This document shows, in pieces, positions 8,280-17,089 of a stretch of 64,000 nucleotides of DNA. The DNA is taken from NCBI GenBank assembly GCA_017621225.1, contig JAGATN010000009.1:1-64000 (forward strand). Reading direction: 5' to 3'. The notes under the pieces were generated by a model, which made no database searches, had not been told where the DNA came from, and worked only from the letters and a program-made list of their open reading frames with translations. The number at the start of each line of letters is the position of its first letter. Position 1 is the first letter of the stretch. Made by a program: the position numbers and the translations under genes. This DNA comes from Muribaculaceae bacterium (GTDB taxonomy: Bacteria > Bacteroidota > Bacteroidia > Bacteroidales > Muribaculaceae).

Positions 8280-9209
8280 TTAGTGTTGTTTGTTATAGTT
8301 CTCTACTGTCTTGATAAATATGTCGTTCATCGATGCTAACGATTCGTTGACCGAAGCCAATTGCACCGTGTCGTTGGCAATCGAGATTACGTCGCGTAGC
8401 GTAGCGTCGGGCGATAGCAGCATGTTGAGTTGGCGGCGACCGTTGTCGGCATCGGCGGTGGTGAATTGCGAGGCCAGCGGCAGCAGGCTTTCCATAAGTT
8501 TGCGCTCGTCGCCGGTGAATGTCAGGGAGTATCGTCCTTCGCAATATTTACGGCGTATGTCGTTCACGTTGCCCGACAATATGTTGTGGCTGTCGTTGAT
8601 CAGCGTTATGTAGTCGCATATTTCTTCGACGGAAGCCATATTGTGCGTGCTGAACAGTATCGTGGTGCCCTGCTCTTTCAGGCGCAATATTTCGTCGCGC
8701 AGAAGGTTGGCGTTTATGGGGTCGAATCCCGAAAACGGTTCGTCGAATATGAGTAGTTTGGGTTGGTGCAGCACGGTTACGATAAACTGCACCTTCTGGG
8801 CCATGCCTTTCGACAGCTCCTCGATTTTCTTATTCCACCAGCCGCTTATTTCGAAGCGGTCAAACCATTCTTTCAGTCGACGCGTGGCTTCGGCTTTCGA
8901 AAGGCCTTTGAGTCGGGCAAAGAAGATGGCTTGTTCGCCCACTTTCATCTTTTTGTAGAGTCCGCGTTCTTCAGGCAGATATCCCATGTTGGCAACGTCG
9001 TCCTGGCTGAGTTGATGCCCGTTGAACATGACTCGACCAGAATCGGGAGCGGTGATGTGGTTTATTATTCTTATCAAGGTGGTTTTGCCGGCACCGTTGG
9101 GGCCTAACAGACCATATACCGAGCCTTCGGGCACGGATATCGACACATCGTCGAGTGCCACATGCCCGGTGAAGGCCTTCGAAACATTTTCGACTTCTAT
9201 TAAATTCAT
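8280..9209 (-). CDS. ABC transporter ATP-binding protein
   Basis: A 309-residue ATPase. The Walker A is GPNGAGKTT (about 35-43), the signature is LSKGMAQKV, and the Walker B is LLIFDEPFSGFDP followed by the switch His in FSTHNMAS. The C-terminal 80 residues, after the nucleotide-binding domain, have the DUF4162-like layout of NatA-type exporters. It pairs with the ABC-2 permease directly downstream to form a two-component exporter of the NatAB type. The substrate is not evident. The ATPase is intact; its partner carries an amber codon, so the complex may be inactive in this strain. Confidence 0.93.
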   Translation of the reverse strand: MNLIEVENVSKAFTGHVALDDVSISVPEGSVYGLLGPNGAGKTTLIRIINHITAPDSGRVMFNGHQLSQDDVANMGYLPEERGLYKKMKVGEQAIFFARLKGLSKAEATRRLKEWFDRFEISGWWNKKIEELSKGMAQKVQFIVTVLHQPKLLIFDEPFSGFDPINANLLRDEILRLKEQGTTILFSTHNMASVEEICDYITLINDSHNILSGNVNDIRRKYCEGRYSLTFTGDERKLMESLLPLASQFTTADADNGRRQLNMLLSPDATLRDVISIANDTVQLASVNESLASMNDIFIKTVENYNKQH

Positions 9210-9286
9210 ATTGTTGTGTGATGGTTGGTTTCTTTATATTAGATGCATCGTAGTTGAAAAAATTTCAACCGATGGTGCAAAAAATG

Positions 9287-10465
9287 TCATTTTGCGACTT
9301 CTTTGCCGAAAAAGCGATCGATTATGGCTGCCAACGCTCCGTCGCCGGTCACATTGCAAGCCGTGCCGAAGCTGTCCATGGCTATGTAGAGCGCTATCAT
9401 CAGTGCGTTTTGGGCTTCGGTGAATCCGAGTATCGACGTCAGCAGCCCGAGCGAGGCCATGATGGCACCTCCGGGAATGCCGGGTGCCGCTATGATGGTG
9501 ACTCCGAGCATGGCTATGAATTGGCTGAACAATCCTATGTCGTAGGGTTCGCCTTGCATTATCAGTATGGCAAGCGCGCACGCCACTATTTTCAACGTGC
9601 TGCCCGACATGTGTATCGTGGCGCACAGAGGCACTACGAATCCGGCCACATCCTCGCTGACTCCCATTTTTATGGCCTGACGCAGCGTTACCGGAATGGT
9701 GGCTGCCGACGATTGGGTGCCGAGCGCGGTGAAGTAGGCGGGCATCATGGTGAGGAGCATCTTGAACGGATTACGTCGTGCGAAAATGGACGCTATGCAG
9801 AATTGCAACACCAGGATGAATACGTGGAGTATGAATATTATGATTATTATTTTCAGGAAGGTGGAGAGTATCACCGCCACTTTTCCGTCGACGGTCATGT
9901 TGACGAATATGCAGAATATGTAGAACGGCAGCAACGGTATTATGGCCACGTTGATGGTCTTTGCGACGATGGTGCGAAATTCGTTGGCTCCGGAGCGCAG
10001 CACGTGTCCGTCGGGCAAAAAGGCTATGCCCAAGCCCATCATGAACGAGAGCACGAGGGCCGTCATCACCGGCATCATGGCGGGTATCGCCATGTCGAAA
10101 TATGGCGTGATGGCCGATGCCTCGTTTTCGATGGCCGATACGGTCGGCTCTGATGTGATCAGCGACGGGAATATGGTCGTGCCGGTGAAATATGACAGAA
10201 ATCCGGCGAACAGCGTTGCCGAATATGCCAAAAGGGCCGTGGCCACGAGCATTTTGCCTGCCGAGCGTCCGATGTCGCCTATGGCCGGAGTGACGAATCC
10301 CAATATGATCAGCGGAATCAGAAATCCGAGAAGTTGCCCGAAGATGTTGTTGAACGTGGCGCAGATGCGCGCTCCCCAAAGTGGCGATACGTATCCCACT
10401 CCTATGCCTACTATTATGGCCACTATTATTCGGGGGAGAAGTCCGAATTTTATTTTACTTTTCAT
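9287..10465 (-). CDS. Dicarboxylate/amino-acid:cation symporter (DAACS family)
   Basis: A 392-residue inner-membrane protein with eight or more hydrophobic segments and the re-entrant-loop sequence of the glutamate-transporter fold. It starts KFGLLPRIIVAIIVGIGVGY and has the long serine-rich TM7/TM8 stretch (GTQSSAATIPVTLRQA, then MDSFGTACNVTGDGA near the C-terminus). The conserved DxxxTxxNxxGD substrate/cation motif is visible in MDSFGTACNVTGDG. It would import a C4-dicarboxylate or an acidic or neutral amino acid with Na+ or H+. It is preceded by a terminator and followed by the ABC ATPase 77 nt away. The substrate cannot be fixed from sequence. Confidence 0.88.
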   Translation of the reverse strand: MKSKIKFGLLPRIIVAIIVGIGVGYVSPLWGARICATFNNIFGQLLGFLIPLIILGFVTPAIGDIGRSAGKMLVATALLAYSATLFAGFLSYFTGTTIFPSLITSEPTVSAIENEASAITPYFDMAIPAMMPVMTALVLSFMMGLGIAFLPDGHVLRSGANEFRTIVAKTINVAIIPLLPFYIFCIFVNMTVDGKVAVILSTFLKIIIIIFILHVFILVLQFCIASIFARRNPFKMLLTMMPAYFTALGTQSSAATIPVTLRQAIKMGVSEDVAGFVVPLCATIHMSGSTLKIVACALAILIMQGEPYDIGLFSQFIAMLGVTIIAAPGIPGGAIMASLGLLTSILGFTEAQNALMIALYIAMDSFGTACNVTGDGALAAIIDRFFGKEVAK

Positions 10466-10528
10466 GGTTGCATGAAAGGGTTATATGTCATTAAGTAACT
10501 TGATTATGGCTAAAGAGGTTGTATAAGT

Positions 10529-10563
10529 AAAAAAAATAGGAAGAAAACGTAGTTTTCCTCCTA
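10529..10563 (-). terminator. Rho-independent terminator of the small lipoprotein gene
   Basis: TAGGAAGAAAAC (10537-10548) and GTTTTCCTCCTA (10552-10563) pair with one wobble around a GTA loop. On the minus strand the stem is followed by eight U residues (10536-10529). Confidence 0.9.
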
Positions 10564-10594
10564 CTTGATGTCATAGAGTATTTCAAGCTCTAAA

Positions 10595-10786
10595 TTACTC
10601 AGCAACGGCTGCGCTGTCAGCTGCAACAGAGTCAGTAGTAGCGATGGTATCAACAGCTACAACTTCTTCTACAACTTCTTCTACAACAGCAGCAGAATCT
10701 GCATCAGCAGCAGCTTTGTCTGCAGAACCACAAGAGTATACAGAAGCACTGAATACAACAGCAAGTAATAAAACTAACTTTTTCAT
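10595..10786 (-). CDS. Small acidic lipoprotein with Ala/Val/Glu-rich tail
   Basis: A 63-residue peptide. MKKLVLLLAVVFSASVYSCGS is a lipoprotein signal with a lipobox ending in Cys (VYSC). The mature part of about 44 residues is almost only Ala, Val, Glu, Asp, Ser and Thr, with repeated EEVVEEVV and DSAA units, and no fold is recognisable. An upstream in-frame start would add nine residues before the signal; I reject it because ATG at 10786 gives a normal signal peptide. The gene has its own promoter (10835-10842) and a strong terminator, so it is an independent, probably well-expressed unit. It could be an envelope spacer or an abundant Lpp-like lipoprotein, but that is a guess. Confidence 0.75.
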   Translation of the reverse strand: MKKLVLLLAVVFSASVYSCGSADKAAADADSAAVVEEVVEEVVAVDTIATTDSVAADSAAVAE

Positions 10787-10834
10787 TTTCGTTTGATTAA
10801 ATAAATAAAACAATTTTTAGCTTCAAAAACGCCA

Positions 10835-10842
10835 CAAAGGTA
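10835..10842 (-). promoter_or_regulatory. -7 promoter element of the small lipoprotein gene
   Basis: TACCTTTG on the minus strand, 48 nt before the ATG at 10786; fits TAnnTTTG. Confidence 0.6.
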
Positions 10843-10944
10843 ATATAAAAATACAATATGGCAAATTAAAATTAGGATTTTTTCTCAAATAAAAAATTTT
10901 ATAGTGAAAATGCATTAAAAAATGTAATCCGCATACGGGGCTTT

Positions 10945-12657
10945 TTAACGTGCATTTTGTTCCGTATTCACGCGGCTCACTATCGAATTGGCCATTGCCA
11001 CGGCTTTGGTGATGTGATCGCATATGTGATCTTCGCCAAGCAGTTGCTCTATTCGGGCATTCTCAAGCACGTTGTGCACGTTGGGGTTTACGCCCGACAG
11101 CACTACGTGTATGCCTTCGGCTTGCGATGACTTTATGAGTATTTCGAGGTTGTGTACGCCGGTGGCATCGATGAACGGAACCTTGCGCATGCGTATGATG
11201 CGCACTATGGGTTTGTTGGCCATGGAGGTTCGCATTAGCTCGTCGAACTTGGTTGCTACGCCGAAAAAGAACGGGCCGTCGATTTCATATACTTCCACGC
11301 CGCGCGCCACGTCGAGAATTTCGTGCGTGGTGGCTTCCGTGCCTTCCGCTACGTCGAGCTGCTGGCTATATACCTTTATCTGGGTATTTTCCATAATACG
11401 GCGCAGGAACAGGATTATGGCCAGAAGCAATCCGATCTCGATGGCTATAGTCAAATCGAATATTACGGTAAGCAAGAAGGTGACCATGAGCACCGATATG
11501 TCGCTCTTGGGATTCTTGAATATTGCCTTTACCGTTCGCCAGCCACTCATGTTGTATGCCACGACTATCAGCACTGAAGCCAGACATGCCATAGGCACGA
11601 GGTTGATCAGCGGCATCAGGAACAAAAATATCAGCAATAATACTATGGCGTGGATTATGCCGGCCACGGGGGTGCGTCCGCCGTTGGTGATGTTGGTCAT
11701 CGTACGGGCTATGGCGCCTGTCACCGGTATTCCTCCGAAAAACGGCACCACCACGTTGGCTATGCCTTGTCCTATCAGCTCGGTGTTGCTATTGGTGCGC
11801 GACCCGGTGACGCCATCGGCCACGGTGGCCGAGAGAAGCGATTCGATTGCGCCGAGTATGGCGATGGTGAATGCCGACGGCAACAGCGTGTTGATGGTGG
11901 CCATGTTGAGCACGAATCCTTGCGGTTGCGGTATGTCGGTGGGCATGGAGCCGAAGCGGTCGCCGATGGTTTCGATGTTGATTTCAGGCATTATGCTCTT
12001 TATGACGTAAACGGCTGCCGTTACCAGTATTATGGCTATCAGCGCGCCCGGAAGCTTCTTTGATATCTTTGGCGATACTATTATTATAAGCAGTGACACT
12101 ATTCCTACCGCCAATGTAATCCAGTCGATGCGGTTGAAGTTTTGTAGGTAAACGCCCCATTTCGATATGAAGTCGCCCGGCACGTCAGTGAGGCCGAGGC
12201 CGAAAAAGTCGTTTATCTGCGTTGAGAAGATGGTCAGCGCTATACCGGCGGTAAATCCCACTACGATGGGGTAGGGGATGAACTTTATCACCGTTCCGAG
12301 GTGAAAGAGTCCGAGCAACACCAATATCAGGCCGGCCATGAATGTGGCTATGGCCAGACCTTGCAGCCCGTGGGTGGCTATGATGTTGTAAACTATGATG
12401 ATGAAAGCACCGGTAGGGCCTCCTATTTGTACCGAACATCCTCCGAATGCCGATACCAAAAAACCGCCTATTATGGCCGTTATCAGGCCTATTGTGGGGC
12501 TTACGCCGCTGGCTATGCCGAATGCTATGGCCAACGGTAGGGCTACGATGCCTACCACAATGCCTGCGATGAGGTCGTTTTTAAACTTTGATGCTGAATA
12601 ATGGGAAAGTGCCGAAAATAATTTGGGCTTGAAATCGATTGGTCCTGAAAAATTCAT
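10945..12657 (-). CDS. SulP-family inorganic anion transporter with STAS domain
   Basis: A 570-residue inner-membrane protein. The start DFKPKLFSALSHYSASKFKNDLIAGIVVG and the following PLAIAFGIASGVSPTIGLITAIIGGFL are the SulP N-terminal signature. About 12-14 hydrophobic segments fill residues 25-430. A cytosolic STAS domain follows (about 445-560), with GPFFFGVATKFDE and VPFIDATGVHNLEIL. SulP carriers move sulfate, bicarbonate or other anions; STAS domains regulate them. Sequence alone does not choose the substrate, though many gut Bacteroidales SulP proteins are viewed as bicarbonate or sulfate importers. It is a single gene with a promoter at 12735-12742. Confidence 0.93.
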   Translation of the reverse strand: MNFSGPIDFKPKLFSALSHYSASKFKNDLIAGIVVGIVALPLAIAFGIASGVSPTIGLITAIIGGFLVSAFGGCSVQIGGPTGAFIIIVYNIIATHGLQGLAIATFMAGLILVLLGLFHLGTVIKFIPYPIVVGFTAGIALTIFSTQINDFFGLGLTDVPGDFISKWGVYLQNFNRIDWITLAVGIVSLLIIIVSPKISKKLPGALIAIILVTAAVYVIKSIMPEINIETIGDRFGSMPTDIPQPQGFVLNMATINTLLPSAFTIAILGAIESLLSATVADGVTGSRTNSNTELIGQGIANVVVPFFGGIPVTGAIARTMTNITNGGRTPVAGIIHAIVLLLIFLFLMPLINLVPMACLASVLIVVAYNMSGWRTVKAIFKNPKSDISVLMVTFLLTVIFDLTIAIEIGLLLAIILFLRRIMENTQIKVYSQQLDVAEGTEATTHEILDVARGVEVYEIDGPFFFGVATKFDELMRTSMANKPIVRIIRMRKVPFIDATGVHNLEILIKSSQAEGIHVVLSGVNPNVHNVLENARIEQLLGEDHICDHITKAVAMANSIVSRVNTEQNAR

Positions 12658-12734
12658 AACCTTGCAATAAAAATAATTAGTCGATATTGGCGCTCACGGC
12701 CAACGTTTTTTTAACCTTTATTAAAATGAAGCTG

Positions 12735-12742
12735 CAAAGTTA
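12735..12742 (-). promoter_or_regulatory. -7 promoter element of the SulP gene
   Basis: TAACTTTG on the minus strand, 77 nt before the ATG at 12657; the region between is AT-rich. Confidence 0.55.
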
Positions 12743-12834
12743 GAAAAAATTTCGATACGATTGCCAAGGTTTCGTTAAAATTGCAACGAACTACGCGCCA
12801 ATGGCTCGGCCGCAGGATGCAAAATGCCGGTGTG

Positions 12835-13782
12835 TCAGAACGGTTTGCGATATTTGTCGTCAGACGAATCGTCGAGTATGCTCAGGTAGGAGGCGTATCG
12901 CGAGGGTGCTATCAGCTGGTTTTCGATGGCTTCGCGCACGGCGCATCCGGGCTCGTGAGTGTGGGTGCAGTTGCCGTACTTGCATTCCGACGAAATGCGG
13001 AATATCTCGGGAAAGAAATGCGACACTTCGTTGCGGTCGAAATCGATGGTGCCGAATCCTTTTACTCCCGGAGTGTCGATTATGGCGCCCCCCTCCGCGC
13101 CGGGCAGGGCAAACATTTCGGAGAACGTGGTGGTGTGCATGCCGGTGTCGTGCGTATCGGATATTTCGGCCGTACGTAATGCCAGGTCGGGTATGAGGTC
13201 GTTGATTATCGACGATTTGCCTACGCCGGAGTTGCCCGACAGCAACGTGATTTTTCCGGCGAGTTCGCGCCTTACCTCGTCGATGCCGCATAGCGTCTTG
13301 GCCGATATGTGCAACACCTTGTAGCCTATCGATCTGTACAGGTAGGTTATGGCATCAAGATATTCGCGCTCCTCCTCATCGTTTATGAGGTCGGTTTTGT
13401 TTATGGCTATCACGGTTGGTATGCGATAAGCCTCGGCCGTGGCAAGAAAGCGGTCGATGAAGGTGGTTGAGGTCGTGGGGTGGAAAAGCGTTACTATCAG
13501 AAACGCCTGATCGATGTTGGCCGCCAAAATATGCGCTTCTTTCGACAGATTGCTCGCGCGACGTATTATGTAGTTGCGTCGGGGCTCGATGGCAACGATG
13601 AATGCCGTGCCGTCGTCGTTGAGGCGTATCGTTACATGGTCGCCTACGGCCACGGGGTTGGTGGTGCGCAATCCTTTCAGCCTGAAATTGCCTTTTATCT
13701 TGCAATTGTAGGTCGCTCCGGCTTTGTTTTCTACTACATACCAGCTGCCGGTATTTTTGATGACGGTTCCTGTATCGGTCAT
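12835..13782 (-). CDS. rsgA: Ribosome small subunit-dependent GTPase A
   Basis: A 315-residue circularly permuted GTPase that helps late maturation of the 30S subunit. An N-terminal OB fold (about 1-70) is followed by the permuted G domain: NKTDL (G4, about 128) comes before [14 protein letters not shown] (G1, about 177) and DTPGVKGFG (G3). The C-terminal zinc domain has [22 protein letters not shown], with the Cys-Cys-His-Cys set. It is a single gene; a hairpin separates it from the upstream winged-helix gene. Confidence 0.96.
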   Translation of the reverse strand: MTDTGTVIKNTGSWYVVENKAGATYNCKIKGNFRLKGLRTTNPVAVGDHVTIRLNDDGTAFIVAIEPRRNYIIRRASNLSKEAHILAANIDQAFLIVTLFHPTTSTTFIDRFLATAEAYRIPTVIAINKTDLINDEEEREYLDAITYLYRSIGYKVLHISAKTLCGIDEVRRELAGKITLLSGNSGVGKSSIINDLIPDLALRTAEISDTHDTGMHTTTFSEMFALPGAEGGAIIDTPGVKGFGTIDFDRNEVSHFFPEIFRISSECKYGNCTHTHEPGCAVREAIENQLIAPSRYASYLSILDDSSDDKYRKPF

Positions 13783-13802
13783 TGAATGTTTCTTTTAATC
13801 AA

Positions 13803-13829
13803 GGAGGTCCGGAAAAAAACCGGACCTCC
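13803..13829 (-). terminator. Strong hairpin between the winged-helix gene and rsgA
   Basis: GGAGGTCCGG (13803-13812) and CCGGACCTCC (13820-13829) form a 10-bp perfect GC-rich stem. The 3' flank on the minus strand (TTGATTAAAAG) is only weakly U-rich. It is the likely end of the winged-helix transcript, although its right arm contains an AGGAGG-like run just before rsgA. Confidence 0.5.
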
Positions 13830-13898
13830 CGAATGAGTTACTTCTTTAGGCACGGTATACAGTATGTAACCGTTGCCGTATCGGTAAGAGGAGCTTCT

Positions 13899-14108
13899 TT
13901 AGGGAACCAAGCGAACGAGTATTTCTTTGTCGTCATCGCTTTCTTCGAATGCAATTTTGCCTTCGCGTGCAAGCCATCCGAGAGCGGTGCAAAGTTCCTT
14001 GTCTTTCAGCTTGGTGATTTTCTTGATTTGTTTGCTTCCAAGTACGTCTGCTTCATTGAGTGCGTTCCATACGAGGCCGGCCCAAGTGCCGATAGTTTCT
14101 GTGTTCAT
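13899..14108 (-). CDS. Small winged-helix domain protein
   Basis: A 69-residue protein of the small winged-helix group common in Bacteroidales (PF10771-like). It reads MNTETIGTWAGLVWNAL, then LGSKQIKKITKLKDKELCTALGWLAREGKI as the helix-turn-helix and recognition helix, and a short beta wing ending ILVRLVP. It lacks any sensor or dimerisation domain. Such proteins are conserved next to housekeeping genes, but their targets are not known. It may bind DNA or act as a protein-interaction module. It stands alone, with an AT-rich upstream region and a hairpin downstream. Confidence 0.8.
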   Translation of the reverse strand: MNTETIGTWAGLVWNALNEADVLGSKQIKKITKLKDKELCTALGWLAREGKIAFEESDDDKEILVRLVP

Positions 14109-14239
14109 TTCGCTTAAAGTGTTATTTGTTAGACATTAAAATATATATTGTGCGTACAAATGTACAAAAAATATATAAATATTCATTTCTGTCGTAACAA
14201 ATTTGATGTGATATAAGTTTATTTGACAATATTTTGAGG

Positions 14240-15088
14240 CTATTTTTCCACAATTATTGACTTTACGTAACGTGGATTGGCCCCGAGTTCGATGGCTCGT
14301 TGGGCATCGCGCTTGGCATCTTCGGGGCGGAATCGGCGTTGATTGAGCAGCGCGCGATATATGTATATCTCGGCATATGTGGGGTCGGCTTTAAGCGCGT
14401 CGGCAATGTCGGCCGAGGCTTCATTGAGCCGGTCGGTGAATATGTAGCAGAGCGCGCGCGCCCCATAATATTCGGGCTCCTTATCAGTCTCGAGCACCTT
14501 GTTGAGGAACGGGATGGCTTTTTCGTGTTGCCGGGTGGTGCTGTAAAAAGTGGCCAGCCCGATGTTGGTGAGCCGGTTGTCGGGTGCCATTCGCTGCATG
14601 GCGAAAAAGTCGGATTCGGCGGTGGCCAGATCGGCGTTTCGCATTGCTATCATGGCGTGATAGAAACGCGGCTCAACGAGCGTGGAGTCGAGGCTTATTA
14701 TTTTGGTGTAGTCGTTGAACGCCTCGCGCTCGCGGTTCATGGCCGACAATATCATTGCACGGTTTTTGAGCAGGGTGGTCGATGTGGGCACGAGGTCGAC
14801 CGCGTCGTTGAGCGTCGACAGTGCCAGCGAGTCGTGGCCGGCGTTGAACCGTACTATCCCCAGGTTTGATATCAGCATTGCGTTGGCCGGATTGCCCGGT
14901 TTTAGCTTTATGGCTTCGAGAAGCAACTTTTCGGCCGACGCCCAGTCGGATTTAGCAATTGCCTCGTCGGCTTTTTCGACCGTCGACAGATACAGATCGT
15001 CGTTATCGTCAGCTTTGGCCATGGGCGGGAGCATCAGCAATGCCAGTGCCATTATAAATAATGTGTAGTATGTTCGAAATGTGGTCAT
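14240..15088 (-). CDS. Secreted tetratricopeptide-repeat protein
   Basis: A 282-residue protein. The N-terminal signal MTTFRTYYTLFIMALALLMLP ends near AKA, so it is exported to the periplasm. Most of the rest is TPR helix pairs (roughly six units from residue 30 to 275), with typical Ala and Pro positions such as WASAEKLLLEAIKLKPGNPANAMLISNLGIVRFNAG. TPR solenoids serve as protein-binding scaffolds; no enzyme domain is visible. It follows the MATE gene by 24 nt and is probably in one transcript with it, though no functional link is obvious. Confidence 0.82.
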   Translation of the reverse strand: MTTFRTYYTLFIMALALLMLPPMAKADDNDDLYLSTVEKADEAIAKSDWASAEKLLLEAIKLKPGNPANAMLISNLGIVRFNAGHDSLALSTLNDAVDLVPTSTTLLKNRAMILSAMNREREAFNDYTKIISLDSTLVEPRFYHAMIAMRNADLATAESDFFAMQRMAPDNRLTNIGLATFYSTTRQHEKAIPFLNKVLETDKEPEYYGARALCYIFTDRLNEASADIADALKADPTYAEIYIYRALLNQRRFRPEDAKRDAQRAIELGANPRYVKSIIVEK

Positions 15089-15112
15089 ATTTATGTATGT
15101 TTTGTTTGTTCG

Positions 15113-16480
15113 TCAGTTTGCCGTGAAGGCTTTTCCGGCCCATTTGAAGCTGTTCCAGCGTTTCACGAATATTATTCCTCTTATGTTTTCGTCAAAGGCA
15201 AACATTGCCCACATGCCTATTATGCCGGCGCCGCACACTATTCCGGTGACATATCCTCCCGCCACGGCTATGCTCCACATCACTATCAGTCCTACGTAGA
15301 ATGGATAGTTCACGTCGCCCGTGGCCCTTAGAGCATTCGTGGCGTATATGTTTATGGCCCTGCCCAGCTCTACGGCTATGTCGATGTATAGTATCGTTGT
15401 GCCTATCCGTATTATGTCGGCGTTTTGTGTCAGGGCTTCGAAGATGAAACGTCCGCCAAACGCTATGGCGATGGATAGCGACACGGTTACGATTATCGAC
15501 AGCCGCATCACATATTTTCCCAACAGGTACGCGCCCCTTATGCGGCTCTGTCCTACGAGATGGCCTATGCATATGGCGCCGCCTTGCGATATGGCTATGC
15601 AAAACAGGTAGCCGAACATGACTATGTTGACCGTGTATGTGCGCGTGGCCAGAGCTTCCATACCGAGCATATTGATGAAGTAGGTGATCACGACCTGCGA
15701 TGAGCTGTACGACAACTGTTCGCCGGCCGACGGCAACCCTATCTTCAGCAGATTTCGCAGCTCGCGCAACGGGTTGTTGCGTCGGATGACGCTTATGGAG
15801 AAGTCGCGTATGGTGGTGCGGAAAAGTATGATGAGCAGCAGCACCATTGCTATCGATCGGCTCACGGCGGTGGATATGGCGGCGCCTTCAACTCCGAGCG
15901 CGGGCATGCCTAGCCGACCGAAAATCAGGGCATAGTTGCCTATTATGTTTATTACGTTGACCACTCCCACCACCATCATGGGGTATGAAGCTTTGTTGCA
16001 GGCGCGCAACGTGGCCGATGCCGTCATGGATATGGCTTGTACCCAAGCCGCTATGCCTACTATGCGCAGATAGCCGGTGCCGTCGGCAAGCATGGTTTCG
16101 TTCAGCCCCATGGCCGTGAGCAGGGGCGTGGCGGCAGAGTATAGCAATATGCTTATGGCCGTTCCCGAGAGCAGGTTTACGGCGAGGGCTACGCCAACTA
16201 CGGTGGTGAGGCGCGTTCGCATGCCGGCTCCGAGATATTGCGAGCAGAGCACCGATGTGCCGAGGTTTATCACCTCGAACACGAGAAAACACAACATTAT
16301 TATCTGATTGACTACGCCAACTGCTGCCACGCTCGAATCGCTATGCCGGCTTAGCATGACCGTGTCGATGGCTCCGAGCGTCATTATCAGCAGGGTTTCA
16401 ATGAAAATCGGCACCGCCAATGATGCCAATTGTCGTTTCATCAATCCTTTGGGTTTGTGGATGTTTTGCTGCAGTGTCAT
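15113..16480 (-). CDS. MATE-family multidrug/toxin efflux transporter
   Basis: A 455-residue inner-membrane antiporter with 12 hydrophobic segments in two pseudo-symmetric halves. The first reads QLASLAVPIFIETLLIMTLGAIDTVMLSRHSDSSVAAVGVVNQ and the second GLPSAGEQLSYSSSQVV, both hallmarks of MATE carriers. It would expel cationic drugs or metabolites using Na+ or H+. The -7 box at 16490-16497 puts the transcript start only about 7 nt before ATG 16480. The ATG at 16441 (MKRQLASLAVP) would give a normal leader and still keep the whole first helix, so the true start may be there. Confidence 0.9.
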   Translation of the reverse strand: MTLQQNIHKPKGLMKRQLASLAVPIFIETLLIMTLGAIDTVMLSRHSDSSVAAVGVVNQIIMLCFLVFEVINLGTSVLCSQYLGAGMRTRLTTVVGVALAVNLLSGTAISILLYSAATPLLTAMGLNETMLADGTGYLRIVGIAAWVQAISMTASATLRACNKASYPMMVVGVVNVINIIGNYALIFGRLGMPALGVEGAAISTAVSRSIAMVLLLIILFRTTIRDFSISVIRRNNPLRELRNLLKIGLPSAGEQLSYSSSQVVITYFINMLGMEALATRTYTVNIVMFGYLFCIAISQGGAICIGHLVGQSRIRGAYLLGKYVMRLSIIVTVSLSIAIAFGGRFIFEALTQNADIIRIGTTILYIDIAVELGRAINIYATNALRATGDVNYPFYVGLIVMWSIAVAGGYVTGIVCGAGIIGMWAMFAFDENIRGIIFVKRWNSFKWAGKAFTAN

Positions 16481-16489
16481 ATCGGACTG

Positions 16490-16497
16490 CAAAGGTA
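16490..16497 (-). promoter_or_regulatory. -7 promoter element of the MATE gene
   Basis: TACCTTTG on the minus strand, 9 nt before ATG 16480 and 48 nt before the alternative ATG 16441. Confidence 0.55.
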
Positions 16498-16610
16498 CAT
16501 ACAAATGGTGTTATTGAATGCAAATCTAAGCAAAAATGATATAATGGCGCTCCGATGGCGGCAACGGTGAATATTTGAACCTAACTATGGCTCCGTTCGT
16601 TGATTTATTA

Positions 16611-16618
16611 TATATTTG
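16611..16618 (+). promoter_or_regulatory. -7 promoter element of the PepSY-like lipoprotein gene
   Basis: TATATTTG on the plus strand, 15 nt before ATG 16634 and 24 nt before ATG 16643; fits TAnnTTTG. Confidence 0.6.
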
Positions 16619-16633
16619 CGTTTCATAATATTT

Positions 16634-17089
16634 ATGCATCATATGGATTATCGAAGACTATTCATGGCATTTGCGGCACTCGTTTTCTTGTCGGTGACAT
16701 CGTGTGGCGACAGTGAGCTTGACGAATTGCCAAGCCGCATACAGAATTTCATTACCACATATTATCCGAATGCGTCGGTCGAATCGGTTAGCGATATATC
16801 GTCGGGATATGTGGCCCGGATACGCAATGGCGCCACGCTTACATTTGACAGCGAGAGCAACTGGGTTGACATAAATGGTAACGGCGAACTCATACCGTCG
16901 GTGCTTCTGTATGATCAATTGCCCACAAAGCTGTATGAATATCTATTGACAATGGAGAAGCTGAACGGCGTTTATCGCTTGCAGCGCAATGACAAGGAGA
17001 TAATAGTGACGCTTCATGACACGTATCTGACATACGACAGGGCCACAGAGACTATTCGCTATCCATCGGCTCCTTCGACAGTCGTATAG
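16634..17089 (+). CDS. PepSY-like periplasmic lipoprotein
   Basis: A protein of about 151 residues. The signal MDYRRLFMAFAALVFLSVTSC ends in a lipobox Cys, so it is a lipoprotein. It may start at 16634 (MHHMDYRR) or 16643 (MDYRR); the promoter fits either. The mature part has the repeated PepSY-like motif of Bacteroidetes beta-lactamase-inhibitor-like domains: LPSRIQNFITTYYPNASVESV, then a strand pair GATLTFDSESNWVDI. These small proteins are thought to act as periplasmic inhibitors or binding proteins, and few have a tested role. Its last 38 nt overlap the 3' end of the convergent gene on the minus strand. Confidence 0.75.
   Translation: MHHMDYRRLFMAFAALVFLSVTSCGDSELDELPSRIQNFITTYYPNASVESVSDISSGYVARIRNGATLTFDSESNWVDINGNGELIPSVLLYDQLPTKLYEYLLTMEKLNGVYRLQRNDKEIIVTLHDTYLTYDRATETIRYPSAPSTVV

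Noticed and set aside
9244..9279. Hairpin with GTTGAAA/TTTCAAC downstream of the symporter gene
   Set aside because: The outer arms do not align well and the 3' flank is not U-rich, so a terminator call is not supported.
9254..10153. Open frame of 299 codons on the plus strand
   Set aside because: Antisense to the DAACS symporter; low-complexity His/Tyr/Gly-rich translation.
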